Shown: positions 42,198-53,087, numbered from the stretch's first letter. The stretch: DNA of 64,000 bases from Archivesica marissinica (GCA_014843695.1 CM026400.1:41267911-41331910); one strand, 5' to 3'. A program made the numbers and translations. The notes: generated by a model not told the origin, from the letters alone.

Positions 42198-42699
42198 AGC
42201 GACATTACATTGCAAAAAACAAATAAAATGTATTTTATCACGTATAAATGCATTGCTACTACACATTCTTCTGAATACATTCGAACACTAACATTGAATC
42301 AATAAACAGTGTTTTTGTGGTATACAAACTTTCAAAAGTGAAAGTAGGATTTCATATAAAGGTCATCCGCGCTCCTGAATTGGCGTTTGTTTGTCATTGG
42401 AGTCAATACTAAACACGATTAGAGATAATTTAGCTAAGATTAATCTACACATAGATATGCATAGACACACGTGTGAGATATCAAGGTAAATCTGTACCAT
42501 ACCTCGTGTTATTCAGGATACACGCGTCGTATTACGCATGAATGTCGACCCTATTTACATTATTTTGTTATGTCAACAAACCGCGTATACGACGTTTGTT
42601 TATTTGTTGAAATACTCAGTTTTTGAGTCATTTATTTGAGAAAATATTATACCATATGATGGCAAATTACATTCTGCAGAAAATTGCGTTTTCACCGCT
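42198..42699. mobile_element. TTAA-flanked MITE, family P2
   Basis: AGCGACATTACATTG at the left end; the right end has lost part of its inverted repeat (ttttcaccgctttaa). TTAA at 42194-42197 and 42700-42703. The interior matches 36611-37134. Confidence 0.87.
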
Positions 42700-42734
42700 T
42701 TAATATAATTAAAATAACACACGACATTGAGAGT

Positions 42735-43560
42735 GTCAATACTAATGAGAGACATCTGTAATTTTCTATTACCTCCCTTGGCAGATAAAGTCTGATTTGT
42801 TCCAAAATGTGAATAGGTCCATTTAGCTAGAATCCTTTGTTTTTACTGTTGTTCCCTAACCAGATGTTGCGGTATGATAAATGTGATTTTATCAAAATGA
42901 TGTTAATTAACTGATAACATTCTTTTACAAATAAGTACCCATTGTATATACTGCATGAGATCTGTCGATATATACTAATTTAATACTCATAAGAAGCGAT
43001 AGTAGAATAAAATTGATAGCATGTTGTGCAAAGGAAACAATGATAAAAACAGAGGAAAACACTTAATAGGATGATCTATCTACTTTTAGGGAGTATTCAG
43101 GGACAGTAACTTGCGTCATTAATCGTTGCTATGTAATATAGAACGTGTTATAATTGCTGGCATTACTCATATTATGCAAGATTCAATGACATGCTATACT
43201 TTATAATTTAGCAAATTTTACAGACATAATAATATACAGTGAGTGACATCGCTATCGTGTCTATTACCTCCCTTGTCAGATAAAGTCCGATTTATCCCAA
43301 AATGTAAATAGGTCCATTCAGCTAGAATCCTTTGATTTTACTGTTGTTCCCTAACCAGATGTTGCGTTATGATAAATGTGATTTTATCAAATTCTTGTTA
43401 ATTAATTGATAACAAATTGGTAGAGATAAGTACACATTGTATATAGTGTAGGATATAGTAATTTAATAAGTACAGGATGAGAAAGTGGAAGAAAATAATA
43501 GGATGTTGTGCAAAGGAAACAACGATAAAAATAGAGTAAACCACTTAAGAGAATACTTCA
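42735..43560. repeat. about 500-bp direct duplication (42735-43095 and 43240-43560)
   Basis: Both halves contain ctattacctcccttg, agataaagtc, tactgttgttccctaaccag, atgttgcg, gataaatgtgattttatcaa and ggatgttgtgcaaaggaaac or close variants. The first part is the same family as the 174-bp array at 54810-55437. Confidence 0.85.
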
Positions 43561-43780
43561 AGGGAACACTCAACTGGCCGATATCTCTCATACCCGCTAC
43601 TATAGTGTAGCATCAGCTTGCCTTCATATTTGATAGTTTTGAACGTTGATCTGGATCTACGTTGTTTGCATATTCCTTCCTTTTTGCGGCAGGTTTAAGG
43701 ACGCTATGTAATCCGTCAGATTAAGGATTTATACATTAACTAGGCGCTTGATGGCTTTAAAGTAACATACATTTGTATAC
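43561..43780. other. no gene recognised
   Basis: Unique DNA between two repeats. Confidence 0.5.
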
Positions 43781-43784
43781 AATC

Positions 43785-43965
43785 AAACCTGCCTTAAGCA
43801 GCCAGTCAAGGGAATCACTGAAAGTGGCTGCTTAGCACAGGTGGCTGCTTAATAGAGGTCAACTGTATAGTAAACTAGCATATTGGGAATCTTGAAACTG
43901 GCTGCTTAATACAGGTTGGCTGCTTAATAGAGGTGACCACTAACACAGGTTTTACTGTATACACT
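43785..43965. mobile_element. pogo/Tigger-like MITE
   Basis: Left end caatcaaacctgccttaagc and right end aacacaggttttactgta are inverted repeats bounded by TA. Internal repeats of ggctgcttaatagaggt suggest past tandem growth. No transposase. Superfamily assignment rests on the CAGT...-type ends and is tentative. Confidence 0.7.
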
Positions 43966-44006
43966 TACCAGGATATAAATACATAAGTAGGGTGTTATTC
44001 GGTTGA

Positions 44007-44184
44007 CCCTTAAAATGCTAATCACAACTAAAGTTGCGTTTGCAGCCAGCATAGAGCCAGATCAGACGGCGCTGAAACGTGCACAGATGGTGCCGTCAGA
44101 TATACACTGTATATTATTCGGATAGTGGAGATTATAAACGTGTCTAAATACACATGATGTCCAATTTATTCTGCATTTTAAGGG
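44007..44184. mobile_element. piggyBac-like MITE, 178 bp
   Basis: The ends CCCTTAAAATGC and GCATTTTAAGGG are perfect inverted repeats. The right side has TTAA (44185-44188), the left TTGA (44003-44006), presumably a mutated TTAA. The interior has its own inverted segment (gacggcgctgaaacg ... gatggtgccgtc). Confidence 0.75.
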
Positions 44185-44309
44185 TTAATGCTAAGTTATC
44201 CTAGTATTTAAATTAGTAATCTACCATATACAATGTTATGCACGAGTTCTTTTAATAAATAAACATAAAAGGGGGACAACTTACAAATCGTAATTTCACA
44301 AATATCCAT

Positions 44310-44795
44310 ATATATATTTGTGGCTATATCTTCCAAAATGTTCGGAATAATATATTATCCAAAATAGAAATAAATATTCACTTCATTTGTGGCTATATCT
44401 TCCAAAATGTTCGCAAAAATTTATTATCCAAAATGGAAATAAATATTCACTTCATTTGTGGCTATATCTTCCAAAATGTTCGCAATAATTTATTATCCAA
44501 AATGGAAATAAATATTCACTTCATTTGTGGCTATATCTTCCAAAATGTTCGCAATAATTTATTATCCAAAATGGAAATAAATACCCACTTCATTTGTGGC
44601 TATATCTTCCAAAATGTTCGGAATAATATATTATCCAAAATGGAAATAAATACCCACTTCATTTGTGGCTATATCTTCCAAAATGTTCGGAATAATATAT
44701 TATCCAAAATGGAAATAAATACCCACTTCATTTGTGGCTATATCTTCCAAAATGTTCGGAATAATTTATTTTCCAAAATGGAAATTCGAAGACAA
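44310..44795. repeat. 69-bp tandem repeat, about 7 copies
   Basis: The unit is caaaatggaaataaatattc, acttcatttgtggctatatc, ttccaaaatgttcgcaataa, tttattatc. The 23-codon period keeps a + strand frame open for 121 codons; I do not consider it a gene. Confidence 0.94.
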
Positions 44796-44882
44796 TAATC
44801 ACGATTTGTAATTACCCACTACATATAATAATATACTGGTGCAATACATTCTAAATAGACGCGTAGTGAGGCATTACAACTT

Positions 44883-45105
44883 GATACAGATAGCGCAGTC
44901 GTAGCGAGTTCGTTTCAGATGCGAACGGTCCGGAGTTCGAGCTCCGTTGGAGCCGTTGCGATTGTGCCCTTAGCCAAGGCATTTAAATTCCACATTTCCT
45001 CTTCTCTCTCCTTCGTGGCGATGGATTTCACCAGGAATGAGGTCTCGAGAGTGATTAATATAAGTTGTAAGAACTTGTTTCGCAATCGAGCTAAATAAAT
45101 GTGTA
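44883..45105 (+). mobile_element. SINE1 full-length copy
   Basis: Head cagatagcgcagtcgtagcg with cgtttcagatgcg loop, B box ggagttcgagctcc, body ctctctccttcgtggcgatg, tail cgcaatcgagctaaataaat. Confidence 0.9.
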
Positions 45106-45119
45106 TGCACCATACAGAT

Positions 45120-45300
45120 CTTTATGTATAGGATATAAGCCGAAAACGATCCAATATGTAAAATATTGGACTGTTTGAGGCGCGTAACAATAGTATCAAT
45201 ATTTTACATATTGTATCCGCTTGAGGCTTATATCTTACTTAAAACACACTTATATAACAAGATCCTTATATTTAAAATTGTTAATTTCGAACATGCACGC
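45120..45300. mobile_element. Foldback repeat, empty-site copy
   Basis: gtataggatataagcc ... ccaatatgtaaaatattg pairs with caatattttacatattg ... ggcttatatcttac. Downstream cacttatataacaag...tttaaaattgttaatttcg is uninterrupted here, whereas at 7965-8590 the same sequence carries a SINE1 and a piggyBac-type MITE. Confidence 0.82.
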
Positions 45301-45371
45301 GTAGTATTTAATAAAATGCTGTAGCACGACAGTGTTTTTTTATATTTATTATAATCTTAATTTCACATAAC

Positions 45372-45432
45372 TATCAGAGTGTCAGTGGTCAACACGCTGG
45401 CCTTGTAATCCAGGGGTTCAATCCCGCGATAC
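45372..45432 (+). mobile_element. SINE3-like tRNA head fragment
   Basis: gtcagtggtcaacacgctgg, ccttgtaatccaggggttca; only the tRNA-like part is present, with two base changes in the loop. Confidence 0.6.
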
Positions 45433-45740
45433 ATAAATGACTAATTCTGATCTGATCACTCGATTAGAAATAAATAAAAACGAGAGAGGACCTGGATTTT
45501 CTAAAATTAATAACTCTTATCTTCTGAATGTGGATTATCAAGCTATAACCAAACGCAACATAACCGAACTAGCAACACTAAATCACGAAGCTAATCCTAA
45601 AACATTGTGGGAAGTAATTAAAGGTGGTATAAGAGACGAACCTATTAAATATTTAATCCGTAAATATGAAACAGAATTACAAAATAATATTGAAACTATA
45701 GAAAATGACATAAACTCTAAGCCAAATAAATGACTAATTC
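45433..45740 (+). pseudogene. L1/Tx1-like LINE ORF2 fragment between 15-bp direct repeats
   Basis: An open frame of 98 codons from ATG 45437 includes NHEANPKTLWEVIKGGIRDE and IKYLIRKYETELQNNIE. The pattern P-x-x-LWE-x-(I/L)K-x-x-(I/L)RG/D...(I/L)-x-Y is found between endonuclease and RT in L1/Tx1 LINEs. ATAAATGACTAATTC stands at 45433-45447 and 45726-45740. No 3' UTR or RT palm is included, which is odd for a retrotransposed copy. Confidence 0.6.
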
Positions 45741-45742
45741 AT

Positions 45743-46045
45743 TTGTGTGTGTGTGTGTGTTTTACGTTTATTTATCGTCGCTACCGGTTACCCTATGAGC
45801 GACGCCTCCGTAAGATATTAGTCATTTGTGATGTTGGAGGATAGTGCAATGATACAGACAGAGACCCATTCCAGAGTATCCTCTGGTTCTTTTACGTGCA
45901 CGGTGTAAAGCACCGACACGAGACCTCGGTTTAAAGTCCCATATGAAAGACTGTTAATTTTATTAGGGTCAGACGGGGGATCGAACCTGCGATCCCTGGA
46001 TTACCAGTCCAGTGTGTTACCACTGGACTACATATCCGTCTGTTA
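45743..46045 (-). mobile_element. SINE3 full-length copy, reverse, with target-site duplication
   Basis: (GT)n-lead tail, body and intact head (ttaccagtccagtgtgttac, cactggactacatatccgtc). ACTAATTCAT flanks it at 45733-45742 and 46046-46055. Confidence 0.94.
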
Positions 46046-46057
46046 ACTAATTCATAG

Positions 46058-46252
46058 TATTTCGTGTGATACTTAAAACCGAGGTATCGTGTCGGTGCTT
46101 TACACCAGACACAGAACCGGAGGAACCTCTGAAATGGGTCTCTGTCTGTATCATTGCACTATCCTCCAAACTCTAAAATGAAGAATCTCTTCAGGAGGCG
46201 TCGCTCATGTGGGCAACCGGTAGCGACGATAAATAAACGTAATACGCATATC
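46058..46252 (+). mobile_element. SINE3 copy, 5'-truncated and diverged
   Basis: aaaccgaggtatcgtgtcgg ... ggaggcgtcgctcatgtggg ... cgacgataaataaacgtaat. Confidence 0.87.
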
Positions 46253-46630
46253 TATCATTTGTAAATTGCGAATTTTGCTGATCGCTAATTAAAACTTTAT
46301 TTGAATTTAAAATTAATAGTGATCAAGTGAAGTGACGTAACCCGTCCCCAAAATTCCCACAGATAATGAACAGAACAGAAATGTATTCAGACATGTACAT
46401 AGTATATCGTCAAATATACATGTATAACTATATAACATATAAATTCTTAGAAATATATAAGCTTAGCTGTAAGTGAATCTACAAAGAAGCTTAGGTGATA
46501 ACATCTATTGATTTACCTTGACATACACTCCGTTGTCACAACGCTCTAAAGAAGTTAATTTGCACGTGTAATGTTTGTGTCGAGCAATTCCTAGCAAACT
46601 GACTATTTAACTGTTTAGCTATCGTTATAT
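46253..46630. other. no gene recognised
   Basis: AT-rich unique sequence. Confidence 0.5.
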
Positions 46631-46632
46631 TG

Positions 46633-46905
46633 ACGGGTCAGCGAACCAGTAGTTAACACACTTGGCTGCGAATCTATGGATTGCAGGTCCGACCCCCCCC
46701 CCGCCTGACCCTAATTATATTAACCGTCTTTCAGACGGGGCTATAGGTATCGGCGCAATATACACCGGACATGTAAAAGAATCAGGAATTCTTCTGGAAT
46801 TGGAGTGTCTTCTATATATTGCACTGTCCTCCGAAAAATAAAATGACTAATATATTTATAGAGGCGTCGCCCCGGTTAACCAAGGGGCGACGATAATTAA
46901 AGGTT
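46633..46905 (+). mobile_element. SINE3 copy, old and diverged
   Basis: The head is recognisable (aaccagtagttaacacactt ... cgcctgaccctaattatatt) with a C-run in the B box; the tail has gaggcgtcgccccggttaac...ggggcgacgataattaaagg. Confidence 0.8.
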
Positions 46906-46909
46906 CGTT

Positions 46910-47045
46910 GATCCAGTGGTTAACAACTTAACACCCAGGACTCCTATTTCACGGATCGCATGTTCGATTCCCCGCTATACCATACTTAATTATTGCACTA
47001 TCCTCCAAAACCTAATATGACTAATATACTCAGAATGCGTCTCGT
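46910..47045 (+). mobile_element. SINE3-like head plus body fragment
   Basis: gatccagtggttaacaactt, catgttcgattccccgctat, then cactatcctccaaaacctaa; the middle of the body is deleted. Confidence 0.65.
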
Positions 47046-47262
47046 GTCGGTTCGATCCCCCGTCTGACCCTAATAAAATTAACAGTCTTTCAGATGGGAC
47101 ATTAAACCGAGGTCTCGTGTCGGTGCTTTACACCGTGTACGTAAAAGAACCAGAGAAGACTCTGGAATGGGTCTCTGTCTGTATTATTGCACTATCCTCC
47201 AAACATCTAAAATGACTAATATACTCAGAATGCGACGCTCATGTGGGCCACCGTGATTAATA
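47046..47262 (+). mobile_element. SINE3 copy, head-truncated
   Basis: cggttcgatcccccgtctga ... accagagaagactctggaat ... acgctcatgtgggccaccgt; the final tail is replaced by unrelated DNA. Confidence 0.87.
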
Positions 47263-47535
47263 CAAATAATATAATAAAGCAATTGACTTTCCCAGCTTAA
47301 ACATGAAATATGACGACGCTAACACCCAGTCACGGATGTACCCGTGAAAACAATCAATAGAAACTTGAAGTATTAATTTCTACACTTCTGATGTCAAGTA
47401 GAGAGCAAACTAATTCTTATCCAAATGTACTAGTGTGACAAATATATTGAGAACAACTTCAACAATAGCTTATTTAATTAGGACATGTGCCAAAGTTCGG
47501 ATACTCCAAACGTTTCATTATTTGAAGGGTTTACG
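47263..47535. other. no gene recognised
   Basis: Unique sequence. Confidence 0.5.
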
Positions 47536-47539
47536 ACGG

Positions 47540-47766
47540 TCGCATCCGCAGCTAGTGTCATAGGGCGACTCGCCATACAGCGCTTATTGGTGCAGGAAGT
47601 CCCTGGGTGCTCATACGAGCAGTATTTCTGGCATGGACGGGTACCCGGATAGAACCAACGGCCTTCCTTACATACAAGAATTCGACATCTACAGAGTGAT
47701 TCGAACCTAAAGCGAAGGGGCAAATGATTTGAAGTCAACGACCACAACCACTCTGCCACGGAAGCC
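47540..47766 (-). mobile_element. SINE4 copy, reverse
   Basis: gagcagtatttctggcatgg, gggtacccggatagaaccaa, cggccttccttac and a tRNA-like head end (ccacaaccactctgccacgg) are the reverse complement of the SINE4 core and head. Confidence 0.7.
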
Positions 47767-47767
47767 C

Positions 47768-48045
47768 CTCTTAAGCAGCCAGCCAAGGGAATCACAGAAA
47801 GTGGCTACTTAGCACAGGTGGCTGCTTAATAGAGGTAAACTGTATAATAAAACAGCATATTGGGAATATGGGAAATGTCTGCTTAATACCACAGGGATTC
47901 GGCACGTTTGGGGGTACTAGTATATATACTTAAATATATATACTAGTACCCCCAAACGTGCCGAATCCCTGTGTAAACAGGTGGCTGCTTAATACAGGTT
48001 GGCTGCTTAATAGAGGTGACCACTAACTCAGGTTTGACTGTACTT
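47768..48045. mobile_element. pogo/Tigger-like MITE with a palindrome inserted
   Basis: agcagccagccaagggaatc ... ggctgcttaatagaggtgac ... ctcaggtttgactgta, same family as 43785-43965, interrupted at 47890-47973 by a perfect palindrome. Confidence 0.75.
47890..47973. mobile_element. 84-bp perfect palindrome (39-bp arms, 6-bp loop)
   Basis: The left arm starts CACAGGGATTCGGCACGTTT at 47890 and ends with TATATATA at 47928; the right arm 47935-47973 is its exact complement; the loop is cttaaa. It splits the MITE sequence gcttaata|...|aacaggtggctgc. A TA-targeting foldback insertion is the likeliest origin. Confidence 0.95.
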
Positions 48046-48127
48046 GTAACTGTATATTGTATGGATATACATTCCACGGCACCTACATGTATATAAGGGA
48101 GAATTTACCCACTGACCCCCTTTTATG

Positions 48128-48440
48128 CACACGGATCTGTAGTTCAGTGGTTAACACGTTGGACTGGTAATCCAAGGATCGCAGAGTTTTTAAGTTTAAA
48201 CTTTATTTTACAACCATTGCGAAGCAAGTTCTAACAACTTATATTAATCACTCTCGTTGGTGCGGATGAAAGCGTATATGCTGTCATTCGTGTGGGAGGA
48301 AACCGGAGTACCCGGTGAAAACCCACCTGTCCGATATGGCGATCACCATACCATCGCACATACTTCCCGGTCCGAGGATCGAACATTGGTGAGAAGCGAG
48401 CGCGCTAACCACTACGCTAATAGGTTCGACCCCCGTCTAT
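48128..48440 (+). mobile_element. SINE3 head split by a SINE5 insertion
   Basis: acggatctgtagttcagtgg ... aatccaaggatcgcag (to 48185) continues after the insert as ggttcgacccccgtct (48423-48438). The break falls at the start of the B box. The SINE3 body is absent after it. Confidence 0.82.
48186..48422 (-). mobile_element. SINE5 copy, reverse
   Basis: Tail aaactttattttacaacc, gcgaagcaagttctaacaac; body aaccggagtacccggtgaaa, ccacctgtccgatatggcga; head gagaagcgagcgcgctaacc. Compare 61305-61555. Confidence 0.85.
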
Positions 48441-48504
48441 GTTTTTGCAAGAATTTGCATTTGCACATCATTCACTACTAGAATACACCGCTTATAGCTG
48501 GGTT

Positions 48505-48850
48505 ACACTACATTACAGCAGTACACTGGCAGCACACTACTCACTGCTAACTTCACCCATATATATATATATATATACACTACATTACAGCAGTACACTG
48601 GCAGCACACTACTCACTGCTAACTTCACCCATAATATATATATATATACACTACATTACAGCAGTACACTGGCAGCACACTACTCACTGCTAACTTCACC
48701 CATATATATATAATATATATATTAATATATATACACTACATTACAGCAGTACACTGGCAGCACACTACTCACTGCTAACTTCACCCATATATATATATAT
48801 ATACACTACATTACAGCAGTACACTGGCAGCACACTACTCACTGCTAACT
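48505..48850. repeat. tandem repeat of about 70-85 bp with (TA)n spacers, 5 copies
   Basis: The conserved block cactacattacagcagtaca, ctggcagcacactactcact, gctaacttcaccc alternates with (TA)n of variable length. Confidence 0.93.
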
Positions 48851-48851
48851 T

Positions 48852-49345
48852 AGTTTAACATTATTTATTTCAGTATTTGTACATGTAATCAAGAAACGAA
48901 CATTTTACATATAATTTAACAGCAGTAGACTGAAAGGGATTAGAACGAAAGAAAACTTATATAGTTCTTCTCCCTATCAATTGATTGATATACAATAGGC
49001 AGGAAAATAATATATAATATAACAATGAAAATACGTGAGATCTATTCTAGGTATGCTAAAGAATTTCAGAACTTAATGTATTAGTGAATCAATAGTTTTG
49101 GATATAAAAAAGAAAATGGCTAACTTCACCCATATACTAATATTATAAATAGTTGAACGTAAAAATTAGACATTGTTTAGTATACATCATGGATTGGTTT
49201 CACGTATTTTCAGTTTTAAATATATTATGTTCTGGCCTATTGTATACCAATCAATTGTTAGGGAGAGTTTATTGTTCGTTCATTTATATGTAAACATTTT
49301 AATTCTCTTATTACATGCACCATACTGAAATAAATAGTGTTTAAA
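48852..49345. mobile_element. Foldback MITE of about 490 bp
   Basis: The left end tttaacattatttatttcag and right end ctgaaataaatagtgtttaa are inverted. Inner inverted pairs include gattgatatacaataggcag and ggcctattgtataccaatca. The left half is also present at 25345-25588. Confidence 0.8.
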
Positions 49346-49445
49346 CTAAACTGACTACAAAATCTACAAAGGTTCGTATCATGTAGCTGGTTTAATTACC
49401 GATATCACACGTGTATATTGGACGCATATGGGTGACGAAAACAGT

Positions 49446-49772
49446 TCTATACTAGAGGACATAGAAAACGCACACCTACATTATATACTAGAGGACATAG
49501 AAAACGCACACCTACATTATATACTAGAGGACATAGAAAACGCACACCTACATTATATACTAGAGGACATAGAAAACGCACACCACAAATACTAGAGGAC
49601 ATAGAAAACGCACACCTACATTATATACTAGAGGACATAGAAAACGCACACCTACATTATATACTAGAGGACATAGAAAACGCACACCTACATTATATAC
49701 TAGAGGACATAGAAAACGCACACCTACATTATATACTAGAGGACATAGAAAACGCACACCTACATTATATGA
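49446..49772. repeat. 36-bp minisatellite, about 9 copies
   Basis: The unit is tatactagaggacatagaaa plus acgcacacctacatta. An inverted single copy (tgtgttttctatgtcctcta at 49936-49955) faces it, so the unit corresponds to the terminal inverted repeat of a short element occupying about 49740-49958. Confidence 0.93.
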
Positions 49773-50131
49773 TATTATTACATGAAAACGAAATACGAAG
49801 GATTCCATCAAAGATATATCACATCTTTATTACAAAACACAAACTGAACAACTAAAAATATTCCAAAATGTTTAAAACTATGTATTTATATGGTTATTGT
49901 TTTTCATGTAAAACACACATTTATCCGAAGTGTGTGTTTTCTATGTCCTCTAGTATACGTGAAAACCCAACCTCGCAAGGGTTTCATTAAAGAAATTCAA
50001 CCTAAGATAATTTAAAATGTATTTTTGAAAAATAAAACTTATTTTGAGGACGATAGACTTTGTTTTTTGTTCAGAAGTTGAATCAACCAATCAGAGTCGT
50101 CGTGTTATATACAGGTATGAAACGTTTTAAT

Positions 50132-50324
50132 TACAGTCTACATCCGTTATGTCGAATTCCGTAAATTCCGTAGGACCGAACAAAATACTTCGACATAACC
50201 GAAGTTTGACTTAACGAAATTAGATATAAACTGAGCCTGCTATATGTAAAATGATAGTGTCTGAAACGGGACTTCGAGATACCCGGATAATTCGAAATAA
50301 CCGACTTAGCGGATGTAGACTGTA
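50132..50324. mobile_element. pogo/Tigger-like MITE with TACAGTCTACATCCG ends
   Basis: TACAGTCTACATCCG at 50132 and CGGATGTAGACTGTA ending at 50324 are perfect 15-bp inverted repeats that start and end with TA. The interior has cgacataaccgaa and gaaataaccgactt. A second copy is at 59118-59428. Confidence 0.8.
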
Positions 50325-50694
50325 TGCGAATATTAGCCAATCAGTGAATACGTACTTCCGTAATGGCGTCCCTCTACCGAGCTTGTCTTCTACCACTGGC
50401 GTCATTGGCGTCACATTGTCGTCTTTCTGCTGCTGCAGGCTTCCTGAAAATGCAGGGAATTCGATACATAAAAAAAAATGACAGGTAGTTAACTTTCTTT
50501 TTTTTATCTTGTCGAGTTCAAAACACGTCCAACAGAAGTAACCAGTATGCCGACTGCGTCTGTATATACCACCTTAAATATCTTGAGTAAGAGATTACCA
50601 GTGAGAAGTATTTAGAATTCACATGTTATTTTCCTACAAATAAACAAAACTTTATTTTTTAAAAATGTTTTCTAAAGTTGCTTACAGTCGGTAT

Positions 50695-50850
50695 ATTTCG
50701 GAAGGTCGGTGGTTCTATCCGGGTGCCAGTCTGTGTCTGAAATACTGCTCGGAGGAGGAGGGAGGGAAGGGGTCTTACATCCACCAATAATAGCTGGAGA
50801 GCCGCCTTATCACCTAAGCTGTTGATGCTACAGTAACCCCCAAACCAACC
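50695..50850 (+). mobile_element. SINE4 3' fragment
   Basis: cggaaggtcggtggttctat, gtgtctgaaatactgctcgg, ccaccaataatagctggaga, ggagccgcc...cacctaagctg. Confidence 0.75.
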
Positions 50851-50934
50851 AAAACAAACAAAATTGAAAGCCCCCCGCCCCCCCTAAGAACACACAAGAA
50901 AACAAACTATACGAGATACTGTGATGTCGCTCTT

Positions 50935-51125
50935 TTTTAATGTTTATTTAACGTCGCAACCGGTTGCCCATTTCAGAGACGGACAGTTTACCTAACAATA
51001 CCTTTCCTGGGCAGGCTCCAGCGGTTAACCAGTACTTGGTACACCAACCTCCGTAAGAACATATAAAGATACATGGTCTGAGCGGGGCTCGAAGCCGTGA
51101 CCATCAGTGGTATACAAGTAACCTC
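50935..51125 (-). mobile_element. SINE2 body with a SINE3-type tail, reverse
   Basis: In reverse the SINE2 head and body (ctgatggtcacggcttcgag ... gttaggtaaactgtccgtct) are followed by gggcaaccggttgcgacg and ttaaataaacat, the SINE3 tail, instead of the usual SINE2 gatatagcccaaaatgg tail. Confidence 0.8.
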
Positions 51126-51186
51126 ATGTATACCCCCGCACCCTTACCCAACAGCACCAATAGATAACGTCTCAGTAGTTCTTTAA

Positions 51187-52072
51187 AGCGACACTACATA
51201 AGTGAAAACACAAATGTATACAGAATGTAATTTCCTATAATATCGTATATAGCTTCTTTCCAAATATTTGCTAATAAACAAACGTCGTATAAGCGGTTTG
51301 TTGACATAACAAAATAATGTAAATAGTGTCGATATTCATGCGTAATACAAGGCGCATATCCTGAGTAACAAGATTTATGATAAATATTTACCGTTATATT
51401 TCACATTCATGCCTATGCATATTTATTTGTAGACTAATATTGTCGCTTAGTATTGAACTCCAATTACAAACAAACAAACGTCAATACAGATGTGTTGATG
51501 GCCGCTATATGAAATCCTACGTGTAGATCCCAAACACACTGTTTATTGATTCAATGTTAGTGGACGAATTTGTAGTAGCAATGCATTTATAGATAGATAG
51601 ATAAATGTTTATTTACGTATCATTTTTGTACAAGCATACACAACATATTTAAACAGTAATAATAAAACAATGTACAAAACCACTCATGTTTGAGTTATAA
51701 GAGACAAACTAAGATATAATATAACAGCATCTTAAAACTTACTTTAAATTCAATTTAAAAATACAGATTTATAAAACAGTAAAACTATACATCACAGGTT
51801 AAAGTGTTGCATTTACATATATGTATACAAAAGTTAAATCGTAAATATTTACGTGAAAAAAAGGGGCATTCTTTTGGCTTTTTGCATATTTATTTGTAGA
51901 CTAATATTTTCGCTCAGTATTGACTCAAATTACAAACAAACGTCAATTCAAGAGTGTTGATGGCCGTTATATGACATCCTACTTGTAGACCACACAAACA
52001 CACTGTTTATTGATTCAATGCATTTATACGTGAACAGGGGCATTCTTTTGGCTTTTGCGATGTAATGTCGCT
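51187..52072 (-). mobile_element. TTAA-flanked MITE P2, reverse, rearranged and interrupted
   Basis: TTAA at 51183-51186 and 52073-52076. The P2 interior is present in reverse (aacgtcgtataagcggtttg ... aacacactgtttattgattc) and partly duplicated (51880-52020). A foreign segment of about 260 bp (51591-51850) that begins with (TAGA)n interrupts it. Confidence 0.82.
51591..51850 (-). mobile_element. unidentified insertion with (TAGA)n end
   Basis: tagatagatagataaatgtt to tacaaaagttaaatcg lies inside a P2 copy and is absent from the other P2 copies. The short repeat tail at one end suggests a retroposon 3' end in reverse orientation. Confidence 0.5.
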
Positions 52073-52219
52073 TTAAATACATGTATGAACATGTAGGCCT
52101 ATTACTGACTTGTAACGGATGAGAAAGTCAGGGGCGGTATAAGGTTGCATTGGACCCCTGACTGTAGCTCTAACAGGGGTCCTTTCATCAAGATAAATAT
52201 ATACCAGAGTAAGCAAACA

Positions 52220-52455
52220 AGAACATTCGCAGGTTCGATCCCCCGTCTGACCCTAATAAAATTAACAGTCTTTCAGATGGGACGTAAAACCGAGGTCTCG
52301 TGTCGGTGCTTTACACCGTGCACGTAAAAGAACCAGAGGAGACTCTGGAATGGGTCTCTGTCTGTATCATTGCACTATCCTCCAAAATCTAAAATTACTA
52401 ATCTCTTCAGTAGGCGTCGCTACCGGTTGCCCATAAACGTAAAACACACGCACTA
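52220..52455 (+). mobile_element. SINE3 copy, head-truncated, tail rearranged
   Basis: aggttcgatcccccgtctga ... cactatcctccaaaatctaa, then taggcgtcgctaccggttgc, in which the last tail segment is inverted or shortened. Confidence 0.85.
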
Positions 52456-52459
52456 TACG

Positions 52460-53085
52460 TTATTGCTGCAATCGACTAAACACAAAATATTATTAAAGTC
52501 ATACATCGTTGGAAAGCTCAGGATATCGTCTAAGTTCTATCTATTTCTGTAGTCATTTAAAACATTTTCGTTAAATTTTATTCAGTTAATTACAGATTTA
52601 ACATACTAATGTGAGAGCCCCTAAATATCGGGGGCTACTGTCTTCAGCCCAGTCAGCCCTCCCCTTAATCCGCCACTGGAGAAAGTGGCTTATTAGTGTG
52701 ACCCAATATTATTGAATATATTACATAGGTATGTTTATGATTGTGTGGGATTGGATCAGCCTTAGCAACAACCATTGGTTACATTAGTAGCTTTCATTAG
52801 CTGCAGTTATATATACTTGCATTGGTATGCTATACAACGGTTGTTAATATTCTTTAAAATGGGTAAATAGTTTCGTCAATGTTCACAAATGCGTGCGCAT
52901 TAAAAATTGCATAGATAGATTGGACTTCAATTATATCCAAAGGAACTTGTAAAATAATTTATATCGAATAAGATATGTTGAAGTAGATTTAGAAATATCT
53001 CGTTAGTTGTTAATTTTAAATCATCGATTTGGTTTGACTTGACTTGTAATGCAATCGTTGATCTATAAAGAAACAAGGTAGTTAA
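52460..53085. other. no gene recognised
   Basis: AT-rich unique sequence, no supported ORF. Confidence 0.5.
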
Positions 53086-53087
53086 GG

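Noticed and set aside
44433..44798. 121-codon ORF
   Set aside because: 69-bp tandem repeat, 23 codons per unit.
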